DNA of 11,115 nucleotides from JBDUCV01 sp040003255 (GTDB taxonomy: Bacteria > Actinomycetota > Actinomycetes > Mycobacteriales > Jatrophihabitantaceae): the NCBI GenBank assembly GCA_040003255.1, contig JBDUCV010000070.1:1-11115 (forward strand). Reading direction: 5' to 3'. Numbering within the stretch: the first letter of the stretch is position 1; each line of letters begins with the position of its first letter. The notes under the pieces were generated by a model that was not told where the DNA came from, ran no database searches, and saw only the letters and a list, made by a program, of their open reading frames with translations. This document shows positions 5,707 through 11,115 of the stretch, piece by piece. The position numbers and the translations under genes are program-made.

Positions 5707-7563
5707 ATGTCCAAGAACGTCCAACAACTTGATCAGGTCGTCATCCGCATCGCTGGGGACTCCGGCGACGGCATGCAACTCACCGGTGATCGGTTCACCC
5801 AGGAGACTGCGAACTTCGGTAACGACCTGTCGACGCTGCCTAACTTCCCCGCCGAGATCCGTGCCCCGGCCGGCACGCTGGCCGGGGTGTCGTCGTTCCA
5901 GCTGCATTTCGCCGATCACGACATCTTGACCCCGGGTGACCGGCCCGACGTGCTGGTCGCCATGAATCCGGCCGCGTTGCGCGCCAATCTCGGCGACCTG
6001 CCCAAGGGCGGCACGTTGATCGTCGACACGCACGACTTCACCGCCCGGGCACTGGCCCGCGTGGGCTGGGACACCAATCCACTCGAGGACGGCACGCTGG
6101 ACGGCCTCACCGTCCACGCCGTCGACCTCACCCAGCTGACACTCGACGCACTGGCTGGTGCCGACCTCTCCCGCAAGGATGCGGCGCGCAGCAAGAACAT
6201 GTTCGCGCTCGGCCTGCTGTCCTGGATGTACTCGCGCCCGGTCGAGGGCACGATGCGCTTCGTCCGGCAGAAGTTCGCGAACAAGCCAGAAATCGCCGAG
6301 GCGAACATCGCCGCGTTCAAGGCTGGCTGGAACTTCGGCGAGACGACCGAGGCGTTCGCCGTCGCCTACGAGGTCAAGCCCGCCCCGCTACCGGCCGGCA
6401 CGTACCGCAACATCACCGGCAACACCGCATTGTCCTATGGGCTGATCACCGCGGCACAACGCGCGGGCCTGCCGCTGTTCCTCGGCGCATACCCGATCAC
6501 GCCGGCGTCCGACATCCTGCACGAGCTGTCCAAGCACAAGCGCTTTGGCATCCGCACCTTCCAGGCCGAGGACGAGATCGCTGGCATCGGCGCGGCCATC
6601 GGCGCCTCGTTCGGTGGCTCGCTCGCGGTCACGACTTCGTCCGGCCCGGGCATCGCGCTGAAGGGCGAGTCGATCGGGCTGGCGGTGTCGCTCGAGATCC
6701 CGCTGGTGATCTGCGACATACAGCGCGGCGGGCCATCCACGGGCCTGCCAACCAAGACCGAGCAGTCGGATTTGCTGCAGGCAATGTTCGGCCGCAACGG
6801 CGAGGCGCCGGTACCCATCGTCGCGCCGCAGTCGCCCGGCGACTGCTTCGCAGCGATCATCGAAGCCGTCCGGATCGCGCTCACCTACCGCACGCCGGTC
6901 TTCCTGCTCTCCGATGGCTACCTCGCCAACGGCTCCGAGCCGTGGCAGATCCCGTCCGTCGACGACCTACCCGACCTGACCGGCGTGGCCACCTACGCCA
7001 CCGAGCCCAATGGACCCAATGGGCAGTTCCTGCCCTATCTGCGCGATCCCGAGACGCTGGCCCGGCCTTGGGCGGTGCCGGGGACGGCTGGACTCGAACA
7101 CCGGGTGGGCGGCATCGAGAAGGCCGACAAGACCGGCAACATCAGCTACGAACCCGACAACCATGACTTCATGGTGCGCACCCGGCAGGCGAAGGTCGAC
7201 GGCATCGCGCGCACGATCGCCCCGCTCGACGTCGACGATCCCGACGGCGACGCGCGGGTGCTCGTGTTGGGCTGGGGTTCGACCTATGGGCCGATCGGGG
7301 CGGCTTGCCGGCGGGTACGCCGCGCCGGGTTCTCCATCGCGCAGGCTCATCTGCGTCACCTCAACCCGTTCCCCGCGAATCTGGGTACGGTGTTGGCCGG
7401 TTACGACCGGGTGGTCATCCCGGAGATGAACCTGGGCCAGCTGGCGACCTTGATCCGGGCCAGGTACCTGGTCGATGCGATGAGCGTGACCCAGGTGCGC
7501 GGATTGCCGTTCAAGGCCGCCGACCTGGCCGACATGCTGCAAGGAGTGCTGACTCATGACTGA
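5707..7563 (+). CDS. korA: 2-oxoacid:ferredoxin oxidoreductase alpha subunit KorA
   Basis: The large subunit of a CoA-dependent 2-oxoacid oxidoreductase, most likely the 2-oxoglutarate enzyme as in mycobacterial KorAB, forming succinyl-CoA, CO2 and reduced ferredoxin. The 618 residues are a fusion of gamma and alpha domains. The gamma domain (about 10-215) has RIAGDSGDGMQLTGDRF at 14-30. The pyrimidine-binding alpha domain (about 235-420) has the signature YPITPASD (262-269), TSSGPG, and QRGGPSTGLPTKTEQSDL (339-356). A C-terminal domain follows with GWGSTYG and HLNPFP. No 4Fe-4S ferredoxin domain is present. The ATG has GGAGG 11 bp upstream. It overlaps korB by 8 bp, so the subunits are co-translated. 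Choice of substrate (2-oxoglutarate over pyruvate) is by similarity. Confidence 0.95.
   Translation: MSKNVQQLDQVVIRIAGDSGDGMQLTGDRFTQETANFGNDLSTLPNFPAEIRAPAGTLAGVSSFQLHFADHDILTPGDRPDVLVAMNPAALRANLGDLPKGGTLIVDTHDFTARALARVGWDTNPLEDGTLDGLTVHAVDLTQLTLDALAGADLSRKDAARSKNMFALGLLSWMYSRPVEGTMRFVRQKFANKPEIAEANIAAFKAGWNFGETTEAFAVAYEVKPAPLPAGTYRNITGNTALSYGLITAAQRAGLPLFLGAYPITPASDILHELSKHKRFGIRTFQAEDEIAGIGAAIGASFGGSLAVTTSSGPGIALKGESIGLAVSLEIPLVICDIQRGGPSTGLPTKTEQSDLLQAMFGRNGEAPVPIVAPQSPGDCFAAIIEAVRIALTYRTPVFLLSDGYLANGSEPWQIPSVDDLPDLTGVATYATEPNGPNGQFLPYLRDPETLARPWAVPGTAGLEHRVGGIEKADKTGNISYEPDNHDFMVRTRQAKVDGIARTIAPLDVDDPDGDARVLVLGWGSTYGPIGAACRRVRRAGFSIAQAHLRHLNPFPANLGTVLAGYDRVVIPEMNLGQLATLIRARYLVDAMSVTQVRGLPFKAADLADMLQGVLTHD
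7541..7546 (+). promoter_or_regulatory. Ribosome binding site of korB inside korA
   Basis: AAGGAG lies within the last codons of korA, 9 bases before the korB ATG. It fixes the korB start and the 8-bp gene overlap. Confidence 0.85.
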
Positions 7564-8599
7564 CTCGCCGGGGCGAGCGTTGGGCCTGAAGGCCAAGGAC
7601 TTCAAGACCGACCAGGAAGTTCGCTGGTGCCCGGGCTGCGGGGACTACGCGATTCTGGCCGCGGTACAGGGCTTCATGCCTGAACTTGGTGTGCCGCGCG
7701 AGAACATCGTGTTCATTTCGGGGATCGGCTGCTCGTCGCGGTTCCCGTACTACATGAACACCTATGGGATGCACTCGATCCACGGGCGGGCGCCGGCGAT
7801 CGCCACCGGGCTGTCGACGTCGCGTCCGGACCTCTCGGTCTGGGTGGTCACCGGGGACGGCGACGCGCTGTCGATCGGTGGCAACCACCTGATCCACGCG
7901 CTGCGGCGCAACGTCAACCTGAAGATCCTCCTGTTCAACAACCGGATCTACGGGCTGACCAAGGGCCAGTACTCGCCGACATCCGAGCTCGGCAAGATCA
8001 CCAAGTCGACGCCGTTCGGATCAGTGGACCATCCGTTCAACCCGGTGTCACTTGCCCTCGGCGCGGAAGCGACGTTCGTTGCCCGCACCCTCGATTCCGA
8101 CCGCAAACACCTGACCTCGGTGCTGCGGGCGGCGGCCGATCACCAGGGCACCGCGCTCGTCGAGATCTACCAGAACTGCAACATCTTCAACGACGGCGCC
8201 TTCGACGTCCTCAAGGATGCCGAGACGAGGGACGACTGGACGATTCGGATGGAGCATGGCGAGCCGCTGCGCTTCGGCGCCGACGGGACGAAGGCCGTCG
8301 TGCGGGCGGCCGACGGGATGCTGGCGATCGAGGACGGCGTCGGGCCGGACGACCCCCGCGTCGCCATCCACGATGCGCACGCCGATGACCCCGCTTTCGC
8401 CTTCGCGCTGTCCCGGCTGTCATCGGTCGACACCCGCTACGCGCCGATGGGGGTGTTCCGCGACGTCGACCGTCCCACCTATGACGGGCTGATGGCTGCG
8501 CAGTTGGATCACGCGCTCACCCAGGCTCCGAGCGACGTCGCATCGCTCGATGCCCTGCTGCACGGCGCCGACACCTGGACCATTCCCGAGTCGGCGTAA
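7556..8599 (+). CDS. korB: 2-oxoacid:ferredoxin oxidoreductase beta subunit KorB
   Basis: The beta subunit carries thiamine diphosphate and the single 4Fe-4S cluster of the KorAB enzyme. In 347 residues it has WCPGCGDYAIL (24-34) with C25 and C28, then C59 (GIGCSS) and C208 (QNCNIF). This four-cysteine spacing matches the cluster ligands of two-subunit OFORs such as that of Sulfolobus. The diphosphate-binding motif begins with GDGD (100-103) and ends at NN (128-129). All key residues are present, so the enzyme should be functional. It overlaps korA by 8 bp. No ferredoxin gene lies in the window, so the electron partner is encoded elsewhere. A hairpin follows the stop codon. Confidence 0.95.
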   Translation: MTDSPGRALGLKAKDFKTDQEVRWCPGCGDYAILAAVQGFMPELGVPRENIVFISGIGCSSRFPYYMNTYGMHSIHGRAPAIATGLSTSRPDLSVWVVTGDGDALSIGGNHLIHALRRNVNLKILLFNNRIYGLTKGQYSPTSELGKITKSTPFGSVDHPFNPVSLALGAEATFVARTLDSDRKHLTSVLRAAADHQGTALVEIYQNCNIFNDGAFDVLKDAETRDDWTIRMEHGEPLRFGADGTKAVVRAADGMLAIEDGVGPDDPRVAIHDAHADDPAFAFALSRLSSVDTRYAPMGVFRDVDRPTYDGLMAAQLDHALTQAPSDVASLDALLHGADTWTIPESA

Positions 8600-8606
8600 C
8601 CAGCTG

Positions 8607-8636
8607 CCCCGGCCAATCCTCGCGCAATGGCTGGGG
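8607..8636 (+). terminator. Hairpin after korB, probable terminator
   Basis: CCCCGGCCA pairs with TGGCTGGGG over 9 bp (one G-U) around a 12-base loop, starting 7 bp after the korB stop. No T run follows, as is common for GC-rich actinobacterial terminators. It would separate korAB from rarD. Confidence 0.5.
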
Positions 8637-8656
8637 TGCGCGTGTCCGCGTCGACG

Positions 8657-8662
8657 TAGCCT
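8657..8662 (+). promoter_or_regulatory. Candidate -10 element of rarD
   Basis: TAGCCT fits TANNNT, with 6 bp between it and the GTG start of rarD. This spacing would place the first transcribed base on the start codon, giving a leaderless mRNA and explaining why no Shine-Dalgarno site is seen. There is no clear -35 hexamer. Confidence 0.35.
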
Positions 8663-8668
8663 GACGAA

Positions 8669-9592
8669 GTGAACGACGACGCCGAGAATCGGCGGGGCTT
8701 GCTGTACGGCGTTTGCGCGTACTTTTGCTGGGGGTTGTTCCCGCTCTACTGGCCACTGCTTGAGCCCGCAGGGGCGATCGAAATCCTCGCCCATCGCATC
8801 GTCTGGTCGCTGGCCTTCGTCGCCATCCTGCTCTGGCAGACCCGAAACTGGTCCGGCGTGCGCGCGATCCTCGCCAACCCACGGCAACGTGTCTACCTGG
8901 CCGGCGCCGCCGTGGTGATTACCGTCAACTGGGGCACTTACATCTGGGGCGTCAACAGCAAACAGGTCGTCGAAACCAGCCTTGGCTATTTCATCAACCC
9001 GCTGTTCACGATCCTGCTCGGCGTGGTGCTGCTACACGAGACCCTGCGCCGCACGCAGTGGGTGGCGGTCGGCATCGCGACCGTCGCCATCGTTGTGCTG
9101 ACCGTCGACTACGGCCGGCTGCCGTGGATCGCGCTCGTCCTCGCCACGTCGTTCGGGCTCTACGGCTACTTCAAGAAGCGCGCCATCGTGGGTGCCGTCG
9201 AATCCCTCGCGGTCGAGACCGGGATGCTGGCGGTGCCCGCGCTCGCGACGCTGGTGGTGCTGCAGATGCAGGGTTCGTTGGTGTTCGCCCAGCACAGCGT
9301 CGGCAACACTGTTCTGCTAATCGCGACCGGAGCGGTCACCGCGATCCCGCTGCTGTTCTTCGGCGCGGCGGCGCGGCGGCTACCGCTGTCGGTGATCGGA
9401 CTGTTGCAGTACCTGGCACCGGTGCTGCAGTTCGCTGTGGGTGTCGGCATCAACCACGAGCACATGACCACCGCGCGATGGATCGGTTTCGGGCTGGTCT
9501 GGGTTGCGCTGGTCGTCCTCACCGTGGACGGGATTCGTGGGCAACGCCGCGCGGTGCAGCTCGAGCGAGCCGCCGCGAGTGTCGCCGCCTGA
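8669..9592 (+). CDS. rarD: RarD, EamA-family membrane transporter
   Basis: A 307-residue integral membrane protein of the drug/metabolite transporter superfamily, RarD branch. About ten hydrophobic helices span nearly the whole length. The beginning, GLLYGVCAYFCWGLFPLYW (10-28), and the segments NWGTYIWGVN, SLGYFINPL and QYLAPVLQF are characteristic of RarD. The substrate of actinobacterial RarD proteins is not established; the name comes from a chloramphenicol-sensitivity gene. The start is GTG at 8669, chosen because the RarD N-terminus begins just after it; there is no Shine-Dalgarno site. The short hydrophilic tail is arginine- and alanine-rich. The next gene follows after 25 bp on the same strand, so the two probably form an operon. 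Confidence 0.93.
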   Translation: MNDDAENRRGLLYGVCAYFCWGLFPLYWPLLEPAGAIEILAHRIVWSLAFVAILLWQTRNWSGVRAILANPRQRVYLAGAAVVITVNWGTYIWGVNSKQVVETSLGYFINPLFTILLGVVLLHETLRRTQWVAVGIATVAIVVLTVDYGRLPWIALVLATSFGLYGYFKKRAIVGAVESLAVETGMLAVPALATLVVLQMQGSLVFAQHSVGNTVLLIATGAVTAIPLLFFGAAARRLPLSVIGLLQYLAPVLQFAVGVGINHEHMTTARWIGFGLVWVALVVLTVDGIRGQRRAVQLERAAASVAA

Positions 9593-9617
9593 TCCGGATC
9601 TGCCAGGATCGGATGCC

Positions 9618-10346
9618 ATGAGCACCGAACACTTCATCCGATTGAGCGCCGTCCGTTCCTCGACGGCGGCGATGCTCGCCAACTTCGATGCCCAACAGTG
9701 GTCCGACGCCGACGTCGCCGTGCCGTCGTTGCTACCCGGCTGGACCCGGGGTCACGTGCTCAGCCATATCGCCCGCAACGCTGACGGCACTTCCCTGACC
9801 CTGGCGGGCGCGCTGCGCGGCGAGCAGCTCGCGCGCTACCCAGACGGCCGGGACGGCAGAAACGCCGACATCGAATCAGGGGCAACTCGCCCCGCGGCAG
9901 CCCAGCTGGCGGACGTTCACGAGTCGGCCGACCGGCTCGACCGGTTGTTCGGCGCGCTCGCCGACTACGACGGCTGGGACCTGCCCGCCGAGAACGGAAC
10001 GGCCGCACACTCGTTTGTGACCGCGCGCTGGCGCGAAGTGGAGATCCACCGGGTCGACGTCGACGGCGACTACACCGCCGCGCACTGGCCGACCCAGTTC
10101 ATCGACTACCTGTTGCCCCGACTCGCCGCCGAGCTGGGCACGCGCACCACCGAGCCGATTCGCATCGAGGTCGAGGCGGAGGGCTCGCGGACCACCGCGC
10201 TGCCCGGGTCGACGTGGACTGCGGGCGAAGGCGATCCGGTCCGGGTTGCTGGACCGGACTGGGCCGTGCTCGCTTGGCTGGTCGGGCGGCCGTCGAGTGC
10301 TTCCGGCGCACTCAGCGCCACCCCCACCCTGCAGGCGTGGTCCTAG
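9618..10346 (+). CDS. Mycothiol-dependent maleylpyruvate isomerase family protein
   Basis: A 242-residue protein of the DinB/YfiT-like metalloenzyme superfamily. The N-terminal four-helix domain (about 1-150) has GWTRGHVLSHIARNAD (41-56) and RWREVEIHRVD (137-147). H50, E140 and H144 occupy the positions of the zinc ligands known from Corynebacterium maleylpyruvate isomerase (52, 144, 148). A small C-terminal domain follows, including PDWAVLAWLVGRPS. Relatives use mycothiol as cofactor for isomerisation or thiol transfer; the actual substrate here is unknown and no aromatic-degradation genes are adjacent, so a true maleylpyruvate isomerase role is not supported. The ATG at 9618 has AGGA 9 bp upstream; the frame stays open further upstream, but that part overlaps rarD. 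Probably co-transcribed with rarD. Confidence 0.92.
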   Translation: MSTEHFIRLSAVRSSTAAMLANFDAQQWSDADVAVPSLLPGWTRGHVLSHIARNADGTSLTLAGALRGEQLARYPDGRDGRNADIESGATRPAAAQLADVHESADRLDRLFGALADYDGWDLPAENGTAAHSFVTARWREVEIHRVDVDGDYTAAHWPTQFIDYLLPRLAAELGTRTTEPIRIEVEAEGSRTTALPGSTWTAGEGDPVRVAGPDWAVLAWLVGRPSSASGALSATPTLQAWS

Positions 10347-10475
10347 TCCTAGCCCGGAGTGCCGCCCTCGCAACCACCCGGACTTACGTCGCTAGCAGTG
10401 CCGCTCGGAGGTAAGAACGTCGTCGGACACCCGACCGCTGCCCGCGGCGCCCGTGTGGCCGCGATTCGAAACGAA
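10347..10475. other. Intergenic, no gene seen
   Basis: Spacer between the mycothiol-enzyme stop and the large hairpin. Short open frames exist, but none has a ribosome binding site or recognisable product. TCCTAG is repeated back-to-back at the end of the gene, giving a second in-line TAG two codons after the first. Confidence 0.6.
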
Positions 10476-10515
10476 CAGCGAAGGGGGATCGGGCTGACCC
10501 GATCCCCCTTCGCTG
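10476..10515. terminator. Perfect 18-bp hairpin, bidirectional terminator
   Basis: The arm at 10476-10493 is fully complementary to the arm at 10498-10515 around the four-base loop CTGA. The stem holds five consecutive G-C pairs and is very stable. It lies between two convergent genes, 9 bp from the sialidase stop. On the minus strand the exit side is T-rich (GTTCGTTTCG), favouring termination of the sialidase transcript; on the plus strand there is no T run. Confidence 0.85.
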
Positions 10516-10524
10516 CTGTCGACG

Positions 10525-11115
10525 TTACGAGCCTGGTAGCGCGTACACGTCGGTGGCGTTGTTGAGAGTGGGCGTGCGGTCGGTCGGGTCGAGAACCGAC
10601 TGGATCGCCCGGCATGAAGGCTGCGTCGCGGGTCCGCCATCGGCGCAGTTGGTCTTCACGTAGAACGGAATGAACCCGTTGGCGTTGGCAACCAGACCCT
10701 GGTAGTCACCGAGGAAGTAACCTCGTGCAACCGGAGCGGCCAGGTTGTTGAACGGGCCATTCAGCGCGGTTGCGGCGTCGAACGTCGGGCGGACGGTGCT
10801 CGAGCCGGGCGCGGTGGAGTGCCGGATGTACAGGGTGGTCGGCTCGTTGCCCGAGATAGTCGTGGCCCACTGGAAGTAGCTGACCCCGACGACACCAGCT
10901 GCGTTCACATAAACGCTGGGGTCATAGGCAGGCTGGCCAGTGTGGTTATTGACCAGCTTGGGTGCGCTCCAGCTCGTGCCGCCATTGCTTGAGGTGGAGA
11001 TGAGCACCTCGTCGTTGGCGAAGTTGTTGAAGCGAGCGTCCTGCCAGACCACGTAGAGCTGGCCGTTGTTGGGGTTGATGGCCGGCTCGGGAATGATGTC
11101 GCCGGTGCGCGACGG
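10525..11115 (-). CDS. Sialidase-like (BNR repeat) protein, 3' part
   Basis: The C-terminal 196 residues of a larger gene whose start lies beyond the right edge; the frame is open to the last base. It looks like a beta-propeller of the sialidase/BNR superfamily. INPNNGQLYVVWQDAR followed by STSSNGGTSWSAP resembles a blade with a slightly irregular Asp-box, and FLGDYQGLVA is a typical closing blade in such proteins. Two cysteines 11 residues apart (TNC and PSC) suggest a disulfide and therefore export. Whether it cleaves sialic acid cannot be told: the catalytic arginines and tyrosine are not identifiable in this part, and many BNR proteins are only binding or structural. It ends at TAA 10527-10525, next to the strong hairpin. 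Confidence 0.85.
   Translation of the reverse strand, partial: PSRTGDIIPEPAINPNNGQLYVVWQDARFNNFANDEVLISTSSNGGTSWSAPKLVNNHTGQPAYDPSVYVNAAGVVGVSYFQWATTISGNEPTTLYIRHSTAPGSSTVRPTFDAATALNGPFNNLAAPVARGYFLGDYQGLVANANGFIPFYVKTNCADGGPATQPSCRAIQSVLDPTDRTPTLNNATDVYALPGS

Noticed and set aside
9504..9617. Longer N-terminus for the mycothiol-dependent enzyme
   Set aside because: The extension lies in another frame of the rarD 3' end; the family N-terminus and an AGGA site fit the ATG at 9618.

Overview
The window is GC-rich chromosomal DNA with dense, often overlapping genes, frequent GTG starts and conservative actinobacterial content. A predicted mycothiol-dependent DinB-fold enzyme, a KorA/KorB 2-oxoacid:ferredoxin oxidoreductase pair and a WXG100-type (type VII secretion) gene set together point to an actinomycete (class Actinomycetes). 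I cannot place it more finely from sequence alone. No transposase, integrase, phage gene or CRISPR array is visible, and base composition looks even throughout.

Layout. Positions 1-128 are an unassigned edge. A DUF2277 gene (129-404, minus) follows a tRNA-Tyr(GUA) gene (479-563, minus), with a terminator-like hairpin between them. On the plus strand come yajQ (713-1204, nucleotide-binding protein) and an isolated rmlA (1276-2181, dTDP-glucose synthesis). The end of rmlA overlaps the end of the convergent membrane protease gene htpX (2169-3035, minus) by 13 bp.

The most interesting part is a minus-strand cassette, read from 5539 down to 3092. It holds a 96-residue WXG100-like protein (A), a 383-residue WXG100-domain protein with a hydrophobic centre and an unrecognised C-terminus (B), and two unrecognised soluble proteins of 188 (C) and 130 (D) residues. 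A/B and B/C are joined by 4-nt stop/start overlaps (GTGA and ATGA), so A, B and C are almost certainly made together; D follows after 53 nt with its own strong Shine-Dalgarno site. The set looks like a small type VII secretion substrate module: A carries a YxxxE secretion motif, B is the larger partner and possible effector, and C and D may be dedicated accessory, chaperone or immunity proteins. The functional reading is inference.

A divergent intergenic region (5540-5706), containing a perfect DnaA-box 9-mer, separates this cassette from korA-korB (5707-8599, 8-bp overlap), which encode a thiamine-diphosphate/4Fe-4S enzyme that probably interconverts 2-oxoglutarate and succinyl-CoA. Then come rarD (EamA-family permease, 8669-9592) and, 25 bp later, a predicted mycothiol-dependent maleylpyruvate isomerase-family protein (9618-10346). 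An 18-bp perfect hairpin at 10476-10515 separates it from the convergent 3' part of a secreted sialidase-like beta-propeller gene that runs off the right edge (10525-11115, minus).
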